Of a DNA stretch of 64,000 nt, positions 8,501 through 15,876 are shown piece by piece. Both the position numbers and the translations under genes were made by a program. Below the pieces are notes generated by a model that had not been told where the DNA came from, made no database searches, and was given only the letters and a program-made list of their open reading frames with translations. Source of the stretch: Bradyrhizobium manausense (GTDB lineage: Bacteria > Pseudomonadota > Alphaproteobacteria > Rhizobiales > Xanthobacteraceae); the NCBI RefSeq assembly GCF_018131105.1, contig NZ_JAFCJI010000001.1:1488001-1552000 (forward strand). Reading direction: 5' to 3'. Position 1 is the stretch's first letter. Each line of letters starts with the position of its first letter.

Positions 8501-9075
8501 ACCAGGTCCGCGAGGCCGCGGTCAAGGGCAACTATGGTGATACGCTGCCGCGCGCGGTCGCGATCAACTACGCAAAACTGCTCGCCTACAAGGACGAGTA
8601 CGAAGTCGCGCGCCTCTTCACCGACGGTGCCTTTGCGCAGCAGCTGCGTGACCAGTTCGAGGGCGATTTCAAGTTCAGCTTCAACCTGGCACCGCCGATC
8701 CTGGCATCCGGCGTCGATGCGCTCGGCCGCCCGAAGAAGCGCGCCTTTGGCCCGTGGATGCTGAAGGTGTTCGGTGTCCTCGCAAAGCTCAAATTCCTGC
8801 GCGGCACCCCGCTTGACATCTTCGGCCGCAGCGCCGACCGCAAGCTCGAACGCGACCTGATCGTCGGCTACGAGAAGGACGTCGCCACCGTGCTCGGCCT
8901 GCTGTCGCCGGTCACCGTCGACATCGCGGTGGAGATCTTGTCGCTGCCCGACCGCATCCGGGGCTACGGCCCGGTCAAGGAGAAGGCCGTCGCCGACGCC
9001 AAGGCCCGCTACGCCCAGCTCGCCGCCGATCTGGCCAACCCGCCGCCCGCGCCAAGGCAGATCGCAGCCGAGTAG
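5584..9075 (+). CDS. indolepyruvate ferredoxin oxidoreductase, fused subunits
   Basis: A single 1163-aa chain carries what archaea split into IorA and IorB. Residues about 25-430 are the alpha-type pyrimidine-binding half (GFISGYRGSPLGGYD near 48). About 450-610 is the thiamine-diphosphate half, with GDGTYFHSGS near 502 and a downstream YNDATAMTGG. Cysteines near 638-680 (CEGCGDC, then CNKDYSC and GFCP) should hold 4Fe-4S centres. About 720-900 is the gamma-type domain (VGGVGGTGVLTIG, SGLAQKGGAV). The remaining C-terminal part is found in the fused aerobic forms. These enzymes oxidatively decarboxylate aryl- or branched 2-oxoacids to acyl-CoA. It heads a long same-strand run that ends in acyl-CoA enzymes, which fits a feeding step. 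Confidence 0.92.
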   Translation: MGINQGPISLDQKYTQDTGHIFTTGIQALVRLPMAQIRRDRAAGLNTAGFISGYRGSPLGGYDQQLFAARKHLEQYNIKFQPGVNEDLAATAVWGSQQLNLSPGAKYDGVVGIWYGKGPGVDRCGDVFRHGNAAGSAKNGGVLCLAGDDHGAKSSTVPHQSDHAFMSALMPYLYPSSVHEMIEMGLLGIAMSRYSGCWVGMKVITETVETTAEIDLTDEMTPFVIPTDFEMPEGGLNLRWPDDRFAQDRRLQDYKGFAAIAFARANKVNRITMDSPNARYGIMASGKSYEDIRQALRELGITPEVAAKIGLRLYKIGMPWPLEPEGVRQFAVGLEEIFIIEERREIVENQVKQELFNWRDDVRPRIIGKMDDHDKRFLPFAEELSVASLASSLTERLLRLDLNPEIASMLRAKADWFNGRQATQMQATAPVSRTPYFCSGCPHNTSTKVPEGSRAFAGIGCHFMALWMDRSTETFTHMGGEGVPWVGVAPFTKEEHVFANLGDGTYFHSGSLAIRQAVASGANITYKILYNDATAMTGGQHVDGELSPQQITFQLHSEGIREIYLVSENPDAYPASEIAPGVKTAHRDELDTVQKTLRQVKGASAIVFVQTCAAEKRRRRKRGTLEDPARRVLINPAVCEGCGDCSVQSNCISVEPLETAMGRKRAINQSTCNKDYSCVKGFCPSFVTIDGGKMRKRAPAGVGDIGDLPEPASRPTLDKPYNIAVGGVGGTGVLTIGALLGMAAHIEGKASMILDMSGLAQKGGAVLSHVRLSDHPAEVTCSRIVTGTADVVLAADEVVAVAKDTISLCESSRTHGIINSHVIPTADFVLNRDFNFQTRKLSGLLETALHKDSVFFDFTKPAEQLLGDSIATNMMMMGYAYQKGLLPLSAESIEQAIEVNGVSIKMNKEAFRLGRLAVADPARLAEMLKGTDEVAAPKTLDAMTLDEVIEHRSKHLTAYQNGRLAKRYRKLVDQVREAAVKGNYGDTLPRAVAINYAKLLAYKDEYEVARLFTDGAFAQQLRDQFEGDFKFSFNLAPPILASGVDALGRPKKRAFGPWMLKVFGVLAKLKFLRGTPLDIFGRSADRKLERDLIVGYEKDVATVLGLLSPVTVDIAVEILSLPDRIRGYGPVKEKAVADAKARYAQLAADLANPPPAPRQIAAE

Positions 9076-9088
9076 GGCAGTCTTGCAG

Positions 9089-9120
9089 GGTGGGCAAAGG
9101 CGTAAAGCGCCTTGCCCACC
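9089..9120. terminator. hairpin after the oxidoreductase gene, likely terminator/repeat
   Basis: GGTGGGCAAAGGCG pairs with GCGCCTTGCCCACC around a short TAAA loop with one bulged base. This GGTGGGCAA...TTGCCCACC hairpin is a motif I have seen repeatedly in Bradyrhizobium intergenic DNA. It may terminate or attenuate transcription after the oxidoreductase. Confidence 0.6.
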
Positions 9121-9432
9121 ATCTCGCCGGGACGCCCGCATTTTCTGTTTGAAATCAACCACCGCACTACTGTGCATGGGGTTGTTTTCGACCAAGTGGG
9201 CCTCTTCCGATAAACAGAAAAACTGCTTGCGCCGTCGGGCAAAACACCTTTAGGATTTTGGCTGTGGTGTCCGTCATTGCAACGACGGTGAGGAGGCGGA
9301 AGGCGCTCCGCATCGTCGCACTTGCGCCAACCCGCTACGCTCTCGCCCGACGGAATATTTCCGCGCTTGCCAATCAGGCCAGTGCGGTTCAGAAAAACGG
9401 GGCAATAAGAAACGCGAGCGGAGACCTCTGTT
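9121..9432. other. 312-bp intergenic stretch before the thiolase-like gene
   Basis: I see no credible gene here. It follows the hairpin at 9089 and ends in the GGAGA ribosome site at 9420-9424 for the TTG start at 9433. The length and the AT-richer patch around 9140-9270 would allow a separate promoter for the thiolase-like gene, but I can name no specific box. Confidence 0.4.
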
Positions 9433-10590
9433 TTGACCATCAAGGGCAAAGCCTACATTGCCGGGATCTACGAACACCCCACCCGGCATGCGCCGGACAA
9501 ATCCACCGCCCAGCTTCACGCCGAGGTCGCCAAGGGCGCTATCGAGGATGCCGGGATCAGCAAGGACGATGTCGACGGCTATTTCTGCGCGGGCGATGCG
9601 CCCGGCGGGGCCTGGCCGATGGTCGACTATCTCGGCCTGAACACCAAGAAGCTCCGCCATGTCGATTCCACCGAGACCGGCGGTTGTTCGTACATCATCC
9701 ATCTCGGCCATGCCGCGGAGGCGATCGCGGCGGGCAAGTGCTCGATTGCTCTGATCACGCTCGCCGGCAAGCCGCGCACAGGTGTGATGCCGCCGCGTGC
9801 CGCCGGCGCGGAGCTCGATTTCGAATCCGCTTACGGTGCGACCACGCACAATGCCTATGGCATGTGTGCCATGCGCCATATGCACGACTATGGTACCACG
9901 AGCGAACAGCTCGCCTGGATCAAGGTCGCGGCCTCGCATCATGCGCAATACAACCCGCATGCGATGCTCAAGGACGTCGTCACCGTCGAGGACGTGTTGA
10001 ATTCGCCGATGATCTCCGATCCCCTGCATCGCATGGATTGCTGCGTCGTCTCCGACGGCGGCGGCGCGCTGATCGTGACGACGCCCGAGATCGCCAAGAG
10101 CCTGAAGAAGCCGCTGGTCAAGCTGATCGGCCACGGCGAGGCGATGAAGGGTCCGCGCGGCGGCAAGGATCTCGATCTCACGTATTCCGCCGGCATCTGG
10201 TCCGGCCCGCGTGCGTTCGCGGAAGCCGGCATCACGCCGAAGGACATCAAATACGCCTCGATCTATGACAGCTTCACCATCACCGTGCTGATGCAGCTCG
10301 AGGACCTCGGCTTCTGCAAGAAGGGCGAGGGCGGCAAGTTCGTGGCCGACGGCAATCTGATCTCGGGTGTCGGCAAGCTGCCGTTCAACACCGACGGCGG
10401 CGGTCTCTGCAGCAACCATCCCGTCAACCGCGGCGGCATGACCAAGATCATCGAGGCCGTCAGGCAGTTGCGCGGCGAGGCGCATCCGAAGGTGCAGGTG
10501 AAGAATTGCGATCTCGCCATCGCCCACGGCACCGGCGGCCTTCTGGGTGTTCGCCACGCCGCCTCGACGGCCATTCTGGAGCGCGTGTGA
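9433..10590 (+). CDS. SCP-x-type thiolase-like protein, probably partner of DUF35
   Basis: The 385-aa protein starts at TTG 9433, eight bases after GGAGA. It has the thiolase fold of the SCP-x/SCP-2 branch: a helix pattern at 86-100 (SYIIHLGHAAEAIAA), SDGGGALIV near 207, IYDSFT near 277, CSNHPVNRGG near 326 and AHGTGG near 364. At the place where thiolases carry the nucleophilic Cys the text reads TETGGCSY. The helix register puts Gly84 there, with Cys85 one residue late. Related proteins pair with a DUF35 partner and act as retro-aldolases (Ltp2-ChsH2), not thiolases. The next gene is exactly such a partner and overlaps by one base. Activity is inference. Confidence 0.82.
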   Translation: MTIKGKAYIAGIYEHPTRHAPDKSTAQLHAEVAKGAIEDAGISKDDVDGYFCAGDAPGGAWPMVDYLGLNTKKLRHVDSTETGGCSYIIHLGHAAEAIAAGKCSIALITLAGKPRTGVMPPRAAGAELDFESAYGATTHNAYGMCAMRHMHDYGTTSEQLAWIKVAASHHAQYNPHAMLKDVVTVEDVLNSPMISDPLHRMDCCVVSDGGGALIVTTPEIAKSLKKPLVKLIGHGEAMKGPRGGKDLDLTYSAGIWSGPRAFAEAGITPKDIKYASIYDSFTITVLMQLEDLGFCKKGEGGKFVADGNLISGVGKLPFNTDGGGLCSNHPVNRGGMTKIIEAVRQLRGEAHPKVQVKNCDLAIAHGTGGLLGVRHAASTAILERV

Positions 10591-10979
10591 TGAGCGAAGC
10601 AAAGAAGTATCCGGCCCCGGTCACCAATCCGGAGACCGCAGCGTTCTGGGATGCCGCCAAGCAGGGCAAGTTCATGATCAAGCGCTGCACAGCTTGCGGC
10701 GAGGCGCATTACTTCCCGCGCTCGATCTGCCCGTTCTGCTACTCCGACAAGACGGTGTGGGAAGAGGCTTCGGGCGAGGGCACGATCTACACGTACAGCC
10801 TGATGCGGAAGTCGCCGACCGGTCCTTACGCCATCGGCTACGTCACGTTGAAGGAGGGGCCGTCGGTGCAGACCAACTTCGTCGACTGCGATCTGGAGAA
10901 GCTGAAGATCGGCCAGAAGGTAAAGGTGGTGTTCAAGCCAACCGATGGCGCGCCATTGCCGTTCTTCACGCCGGCCTGA
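10590..10979 (+). CDS. DUF35 zinc-ribbon OB-fold protein
   Basis: The 129-aa protein starts at ATG 10590, sharing one base with the stop of the thiolase-like gene (TGATG), a sign of coupled translation. It has a rubredoxin-like zinc ribbon, CTAC and CPFC about 20 residues apart (near residues 29-51), then an OB-fold (EGTIYTYSLM, YAIGYVTLKEGP, LKIGQKVKVVF). DUF35 proteins form stable complexes with thiolase-superfamily enzymes and help bind acyl-CoA substrate. Examples are ChsH2 with Ltp2 in steroid side-chain degradation and the archaeal acetoacetyl-CoA thiolase/HMG-CoA synthase assembly. All four ribbon cysteines are present, so zinc binding is expected. Confidence 0.88.
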   Translation: MSEAKKYPAPVTNPETAAFWDAAKQGKFMIKRCTACGEAHYFPRSICPFCYSDKTVWEEASGEGTIYTYSLMRKSPTGPYAIGYVTLKEGPSVQTNFVDCDLEKLKIGQKVKVVFKPTDGAPLPFFTPA

Positions 10980-10985
10980 CGTTTC

Positions 10986-11130
10986 CCTTCTCCCCCTGTG
11001 GGAGAAGGTGGCGCGAGGCGCCGGATGAGGGGTAACTCTCCGCGGAGAGATTGTTCGATGCGGAGGCAACCCCTCACCCAAACGAGTTTGCCGCACGGCC
11101 ATCGCGGCCCTCTCCCACAAGGGGAGAGGG
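10986..11130. repeat. paired-hairpin intergenic repeat (CCCTCTCCC...GGGAGAGGG type)
   Basis: Two hairpins bracket the element: CCTTCTCCC / GGGAGAAGG at 10986-11008 and CCCTCTCCC / GGGAGAGGG at 11108-11130. Between them are GGATGAGGGGT and ACCCCTCACCC, which pair with each other, so the whole forms a long nested palindrome. I know elements of this layout as abundant between Bradyrhizobium genes. It splits the operon between the DUF35 and MaoC genes. Confidence 0.8.
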
Positions 11131-11184
11131 CACATTAATGAGCGCCGCTGCTCGCTGAGAGAAATGCCGGGAGGAAATCAGAAA

Positions 11185-12045
11185 ATGTCCGCCAGATACG
11201 AAGAACTCAAAGGCCTGAAAAACCTCGGCCAGAAATATGCCTACAGCGATCGCGAAGTCATGCTGTACGCCTACGGCATCGGCCTCGGCGCCGATCCCAT
11301 GGATGAGAAAGAGCTCGCGTTCGTCAACGAAGGCACGTTTACGCCGCGGCCGCTGAAGGTGGTGCCGACGTTTGCATCCGTCGCAGCCTGGGGCTCGGGC
11401 CCTGGCGAGATGAACCTCAACCGCGTGATGGTGGTCGATGGCGAGCGCGACATCACCTTCCATCAGCCGTTGCCGGTGGCTGCGAACATTACGGCCGATT
11501 CCTCCGTCGTCGAGGTCTACGACAAGGGCAAGGACAAGGGCGTCGTCATCGCGCATCAGACGGTGCTGAAGAACGAGAAGGGCGAGAAGCTCGCAACGCT
11601 GGTTGCTTCGCGCTTCGCCCGCGGCGACGGCGGCTTTGGCGGGCCGAACCTGACCCAGCCCGATCCGCACAAGATTCCTTCGCGCGCGCCCGACAAGACC
11701 ATCGACATCGTCACGCGCCCGGATCAGGCGCTGGTCTATCGCCTCTGCGGCGATCGCAACCCGCTGCACTCCGATCCCGAGTTCGCCAAGAAGGCCGGCT
11801 TCCCGCGTCCGATCCTGCACGGCATGTGCACCTACGGCATCACCTGCCGTGGCGTGCTCCAGACCTTTGCCGACTACGACGCGTCAGCCTTCCGCCAGCA
11901 CGTCGCGCGGTTCTCCTCGCCTGTTTATCCCGGCGAGACCATGACCATGGACCTCTGGAAGGACGGCAACACGATCTCGTTTGAAGCCAAGGTGAACTCA
12001 CGTGGCGTCACCGTGATCAAGAACGGCAAGACGGTGCTGGGTTAG
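11185..12045 (+). CDS. MaoC-like 2-enoyl-CoA hydratase (hydratase 2)
   Basis: The 286-aa protein has a double hot-dog arrangement, like the hydratase-2 region of peroxisomal multifunctional enzyme 2. The catalytic motif GDRNPLHSDPEFAKKAGF is present, with Asp190, Asn192 and His195 as the expected catalytic set, followed by ILHGMCTYG. The reaction is hydration of trans-2-enoyl-CoA to (R)-3-hydroxyacyl-CoA. ATG 11185 follows GGGAGGAAA at a normal distance; an in-frame ATG at 11164 lies before that site. The following SDR resembles the dehydrogenase part of the same eukaryotic enzyme, so the two probably act in sequence. Confidence 0.9.
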   Translation: MSARYEELKGLKNLGQKYAYSDREVMLYAYGIGLGADPMDEKELAFVNEGTFTPRPLKVVPTFASVAAWGSGPGEMNLNRVMVVDGERDITFHQPLPVAANITADSSVVEVYDKGKDKGVVIAHQTVLKNEKGEKLATLVASRFARGDGGFGGPNLTQPDPHKIPSRAPDKTIDIVTRPDQALVYRLCGDRNPLHSDPEFAKKAGFPRPILHGMCTYGITCRGVLQTFADYDASAFRQHVARFSSPVYPGETMTMDLWKDGNTISFEAKVNSRGVTVIKNGKTVLG

Positions 12046-12090
12046 GCGGGCATCGGCGAATGTAGAAACAAAAAGCAGGGAGAAGCCACC

Positions 12091-12969
12091 ATGGGACTAC
12101 TCGACGGCAAGGTTGCGCTGATCACCGGCGCGGGCGGGGGGCTCGGTGAAGCCTACGCCAAGCTGTTCGCGCGGGAAGGGGCCTCGGTCGTGGTCAACGA
12201 CCTCGGCGGCCCCCGCGACGGCTCCGGCGCGGACAAGTCGATGGCGCAGCTTGTGGTGGACGCGATCAAGGCGGAGGGCGGCAAGGCGGTCGCCAACGGC
12301 GCCGACATCTCGACCATGGAAGGCGGCCAGTCGGTGTTCGACGACGCCATCAAGCATTTCGGCCGCGCCGACATCCTGGTCAACAACGCCGGCATCCTGC
12401 GCGACCAGACCTTCTCGAAGGCCTCCGAATCCGACTGGGACAAGGTGATCAAGGTGCATCTGAAGGGCACCTTTTGTTGCACCATGCCGGTCTTTCGCTG
12501 GATGCGGGAAAACGGCGGCGGCGTCATCGTCAACACCTCCTCGACCTCGGGGCTCATCGGCAATTTCGGCCAGACCAATTACGGCGCGGCCAAGGGCGGC
12601 ATCTGGGGCCTGTCGAACGTGCTGGCGATCGAGGGCCGCAAGTACAACATCCGGATCTGGACGCTCGCGCCGGGGGCGCTGACCCGCATGACCGCAGACC
12701 TGCCCCGCTATAAGGAGAACCCAGGTGCGGCGCTGGGGCCGGACGGCATCGCGCCGGCCGTGCTATACATGGTCAGCGATTTGTCGGGCGACCAGACCGG
12801 CAAGGTGCTGGGCGTGTCCGGGCCCCGCGGCGTGCGCGAAATGCGGATGATGGAGATGGAAGGCTGGAAACCGCCGCACACGGGCTGGAACGCCCGGGAC
12901 ATCGCGGATCATGCCAAGGAGATCTTTTTCTCCGAGGAGCAGATCAAGATGGGCGCGCGACGGTTTTAG
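12091..12969 (+). CDS. SDR, (R)-3-hydroxyacyl-CoA dehydrogenase type (MFE-2 like)
   Basis: The 292-aa classical short-chain dehydrogenase has TGAGGGLG (residues 12-19) for NAD binding, NNAG (98-101) and the catalytic set Ser151, Tyr164, Lys168. The segment VVVNDLGGPRDGSG after strand 2 is typical of the dehydrogenase domain of multifunctional enzyme 2, where the Asp favours NAD over NADP. It starts at ATG 12091 after AGGGAGAAG, 45 bp from the MaoC gene. Together with that hydratase it should turn an enoyl-CoA into a 3-ketoacyl-CoA of R-series chemistry. The exact acyl chain is unknown. Confidence 0.9.
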   Translation: MGLLDGKVALITGAGGGLGEAYAKLFAREGASVVVNDLGGPRDGSGADKSMAQLVVDAIKAEGGKAVANGADISTMEGGQSVFDDAIKHFGRADILVNNAGILRDQTFSKASESDWDKVIKVHLKGTFCCTMPVFRWMRENGGGVIVNTSSTSGLIGNFGQTNYGAAKGGIWGLSNVLAIEGRKYNIRIWTLAPGALTRMTADLPRYKENPGAALGPDGIAPAVLYMVSDLSGDQTGKVLGVSGPRGVREMRMMEMEGWKPPHTGWNARDIADHAKEIFFSEEQIKMGARRF

Positions 12970-12978
12970 TCAAAACTG

Positions 12979-13016
12979 TCATTCCGGGGCGTGACGAGGT
13001 CGCGTGCCCGGAATGA
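12979..13016. repeat. inverted repeat TCATTCCGGG / CCCGGAATGA
   Basis: Perfect 10-bp arms at 12979-12988 and 13007-13016 flank an 18-base centre that contains GTGACGAGGTCGCG. It lies between the SDR gene and the ribosome site of the aldolase gene. It looks like a small dispersed repeat, and might also attenuate transcription inside the operon. Confidence 0.6.
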
Positions 13017-13039
13017 TGATAGAAAGAGACGAGGACGAG

Positions 13040-13993
13040 ATGAAGCTCACCGCCGACGCCAAGGGCACCTTCGCAATCGCGCCGACGCCGTTCCACGATG
13101 ACGGAAGGATCGACGAGCGCTCGATCGACCGCCTGACCGATTTCTACGAGGAGGTCGGCTGCGACGGCGTCACGGTGCTGGGTATCCTCGGTGAGGCTCC
13201 GAAGCTCGATGCCGCCGAGGCCGAGCAGGTCGCGGTGCGTTACGTCAAGCGCGCCAAGAAGATGCAGGTGATCGTCGGCGTCTCCGCACCGGGCTTTGCC
13301 ACCATGCGCTCGCTGGCGAAGGCCTCGATGGACGCAGGCGCTGCCGGCGTCATGATCGCGCCGCCGCCCTCGCTCCGCACCGACGACCAGATCACTGGTT
13401 ATTTCAAGCAGGCCGCCGAGGCGATCGGCCCTGATGTGCCCTGGGTGCTGCAGGATTATCCGCTGACGCTCTCGGTGATCTTCACCCCCGCGGTGATCCG
13501 CAAGATCGTCATGGACAATCCGAACTGCGTGATGCTCAAGCACGAGGATTGGCCGGGCCTGGAGAAGATCACGACGTTGCGCGGCTTCCAGAAGGACGGC
13601 TCACTCCGTCCGCTCTCGATCCTTTGCGGCAATGGCGGCACGTTCCTCGATTTCGAGATGGAGCGCGGCGCCGACGGCGCCATGACCGGCTATGCGTTCC
13701 CCGAACTTCTGATCGACGTTGTGAACCTGTCCAAGGCCGGCAAGCGCGATGCCGCGCATGACCTGTTCGACGCGCATCTGCCGCTGATCCGCTACGAGCA
13801 GCAGCCCGGCGTCGGCCTGACCGTGCGCAAATACGTGCTGCAGAAGCGCGGCATCATCGCCTCCAGCGCTCAGCGCAAGCCCGGTGCGATCATCACGCCG
13901 GCGGCGAAGGCGGAGGTCGATTACCTGCTGTCGCGCGTCGCCCGCGTCGACAAGCGCGCCCATCTCGGGCCGCAATCGAGCGCGGCGGGTTAG
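13040..13993 (+). CDS. dihydrodipicolinate synthase family aldolase/hydratase
   Basis: The 317-aa class I TIM-barrel aldolase has the family marks: the early GILGEAPKL segment (DapA GTTGE region), Tyr140 in LQDYP as the proton-relay tyrosine, and Lys167 in VMLKHED as the Schiff-base lysine. The second position of the GTTGE pair is altered, and the Arg that binds aspartate semialdehyde in true DapA is not evident. It is therefore unlikely to make lysine precursors. Relatives cleave or hydrate 2-oxo acids such as N-acetylneuraminate, 2-keto-3-deoxygluconate or aromatic hydratase-aldolase substrates. ATG 13040 follows GAGGACGAG. Sitting after acyl-CoA enzymes, it could act on a cleavage product, but that is inference. 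Confidence 0.86.
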   Translation: MKLTADAKGTFAIAPTPFHDDGRIDERSIDRLTDFYEEVGCDGVTVLGILGEAPKLDAAEAEQVAVRYVKRAKKMQVIVGVSAPGFATMRSLAKASMDAGAAGVMIAPPPSLRTDDQITGYFKQAAEAIGPDVPWVLQDYPLTLSVIFTPAVIRKIVMDNPNCVMLKHEDWPGLEKITTLRGFQKDGSLRPLSILCGNGGTFLDFEMERGADGAMTGYAFPELLIDVVNLSKAGKRDAAHDLFDAHLPLIRYEQQPGVGLTVRKYVLQKRGIIASSAQRKPGAIITPAAKAEVDYLLSRVARVDKRAHLGPQSSAAG

Positions 13994-13997
13994 TTGA

Positions 13998-14813
13998 ATG
14001 CCCGAGACATCAGCATCGCGTCCCGCCTCGACGATCCTCCTGCTCCGTGACGGAGCAAAGGCCGACGGCAAGAGCCGCGGCGAGGTCGAGATCTTCATGA
14101 TGGTTCGCCATCATCAGATCGAGTTCAACTCGGGCGCGCTGGTATTTCCCGGCGGCAGTGTCGATGCCGGTGATCAGGAGATCGTCAAGCGGTCCGATCT
14201 GTATTCGGGTGGCGAGGGCCTTAGTGAAGCGGACCGCGGTTTTCGGATCGCCGCGATCCGTGAAACTTTTGAGGAGAGCGGCATCCTGCTGGCGCGTTCG
14301 AGAGGATCGAACACACCTGTCGATGCCAAACGCGCCGGGGAGATCGCCGACGCGCACCGCGTCGCGCTCAACGAGCACAAGGTCAGCTTCCTGAACATTC
14401 TGGCTGACAACAATCTCCAGCTCGCGCTCGACACCCTCGTGCCCTACGCGCACTGGATCACGCCCGAGGGCATGCCCAAGCGCTTCGACACCTGGTTCTT
14501 CCTCGCGGCCGCGCCGCCCGACCAGCTCGGCGCGCATGACGGTCGCGAGTCCACCGACTCGATCTGGCTCTCGGCGCGCGAAGCGGTGGAGGGCGGTGAG
14601 AGCGGTCGCTTCAAGCTGCCGTTCCCGACCACGCGCAATCTGATCCGGCTGGCGAAGCAGCCAAGCGTGAGCGCCGCGCTCGACCACGCCAAGGGGATGT
14701 CGATCGTCACGGTGATGCCGGTCATGACCAAGACCGAGAGTGGTCGCCAGCTCCGCATTCCCCGCGAAGCCGGCTACGACGGCGAGGTGTTCGAGGTCGG
14801 TGCGGTCGGCTAG
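13998..14813 (+). CDS. NUDIX hydrolase (NUDT19/RP2-like, long insertion)
   Basis: The 271-aa protein has a Nudix box split by an insertion: FPGGSVDAGD at 50-59, then AAIRETFEESGILL at 85-98. In standard Nudix proteins the gap is shorter. This form is known from the NUDT19/RP2p group, several of which hydrolyse CoA or acyl-CoA. It starts 4 bp after the aldolase stop, so it is in the same operon. Hydrolysis of CoA esters would suit the acyl-CoA cluster. The substrate is inferred from the subfamily and context, not shown. Confidence 0.87.
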   Translation: MPETSASRPASTILLLRDGAKADGKSRGEVEIFMMVRHHQIEFNSGALVFPGGSVDAGDQEIVKRSDLYSGGEGLSEADRGFRIAAIRETFEESGILLARSRGSNTPVDAKRAGEIADAHRVALNEHKVSFLNILADNNLQLALDTLVPYAHWITPEGMPKRFDTWFFLAAAPPDQLGAHDGRESTDSIWLSAREAVEGGESGRFKLPFPTTRNLIRLAKQPSVSAALDHAKGMSIVTVMPVMTKTESGRQLRIPREAGYDGEVFEVGAVG

Positions 14814-14898
14814 GATACTTCGATACCCAGCGAAGTATTAGCGATCGCGCATGCGCTAGGTTCCGTCCCTGACAACGGGACGGGACGGAACACGCGCC

Positions 14899-15807
14899 AT
14901 GGACCACAGGCAGGACACCAGCATCGCCGCCGAACTGGCGCTGCTGGTCGCGCTCGCCACGCTCTGGGGCGGCTCCTACACCTTCATCAAGCTCGGCGTC
15001 GCCACCATCCCGCCGGTGACGCTGATCGCCGCACGTACGACGGTCGCGGGCCTGTTGCTGCTGTGGGTCATGTGGGTGAGGGGCATCAAGATGCCCACGG
15101 ACGCCACGACCTGGCAGCGCTTCGCGTTCCAGGCCGTGCTCAACAGCGTGATCCCCTGGACCTTGATCGCCTGGGGCGAACGCTATGTCGATGCCGCGCT
15201 TGCCACCATCCTCAATTCGGCCGGGCCGATATTCACCTTCCTGCTGACGGCATTGGTCACCCGCCACGAGACGACCAGCCCTCGAAAACTGTTCGGCGTG
15301 GTAGCCGGCATGGCCGGCATTCTGCTCATCGTCGGCGTCGACGCCTTCCACGACAGCGGCCTCGTTGCGGAAGCCGCCATCGTCGCCGCCACCATCTGCT
15401 ACGCCTGCGCCGCGATCTTCGGCCGGAGCTTCAGGGGCCTCGATCCCATGGCGCCTGCCGCGGGCTCGCTGCTGGCCGGCGCGGCCGTGCTGATCCCTGT
15501 CGCGCTCGCGCTCGAGCAACCCTGGATGCTGTCGCCGTCGCTGAACTCGGTCCTGGCGCTGCTGGCGCTCGCGGTGTTCTCGACCGCAGCGGCCTTCGCG
15601 ATCTATTTCCGCCTGATCCAGACCCTGGGGTCGGTCGGCACCACCGCCCAGGCTTACTTGCGTGTCCCCATCGGGGTCGCCATCAGCGTCGCCTTCCTCG
15701 GTGAAACGCTGAGCCGGACGGCCTGGATCGGGCTAGCCTGCGTCGTCCTCGGCGTCGCCGCCATGACCATCCCGGCCCGAAACCCGGTCGTCGCTAAACC
15801 ATCATGA
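14899..15807 (+). CDS. DMT superfamily (EamA) transporter
   Basis: This 302-aa membrane protein has two EamA repeats and about ten hydrophobic segments. Residues 10-130 and 150-290 form the two halves, each starting with a WGGSYTFIKLG-like or IVAATICYACAAIFGR-like helix. Such proteins export amino acids or other small metabolites; the substrate cannot be read from sequence. The gene is 85 bp downstream of the NUDIX gene with no obvious terminator and 69 bp upstream of the sensor kinase. It may be the tail of the operon or have its own promoter. Confidence 0.88.
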   Translation: MDHRQDTSIAAELALLVALATLWGGSYTFIKLGVATIPPVTLIAARTTVAGLLLLWVMWVRGIKMPTDATTWQRFAFQAVLNSVIPWTLIAWGERYVDAALATILNSAGPIFTFLLTALVTRHETTSPRKLFGVVAGMAGILLIVGVDAFHDSGLVAEAAIVAATICYACAAIFGRSFRGLDPMAPAAGSLLAGAAVLIPVALALEQPWMLSPSLNSVLALLALAVFSTAAAFAIYFRLIQTLGSVGTTAQAYLRVPIGVAISVAFLGETLSRTAWIGLACVVLGVAAMTIPARNPVVAKPS

Positions 15808-15876
15808 AAAACAGCCCCTTCCGCCCCTCGGAGGCATGTTCCCCCGGAGGGGCGATACAGCGTATATTGGGAGCGT

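Noticed and set aside
6745..9195. 816-codon open frame on the minus strand
   Set aside because: Antisense to the well-supported indolepyruvate oxidoreductase; it has no recognisable domain and is an effect of high GC codon bias.
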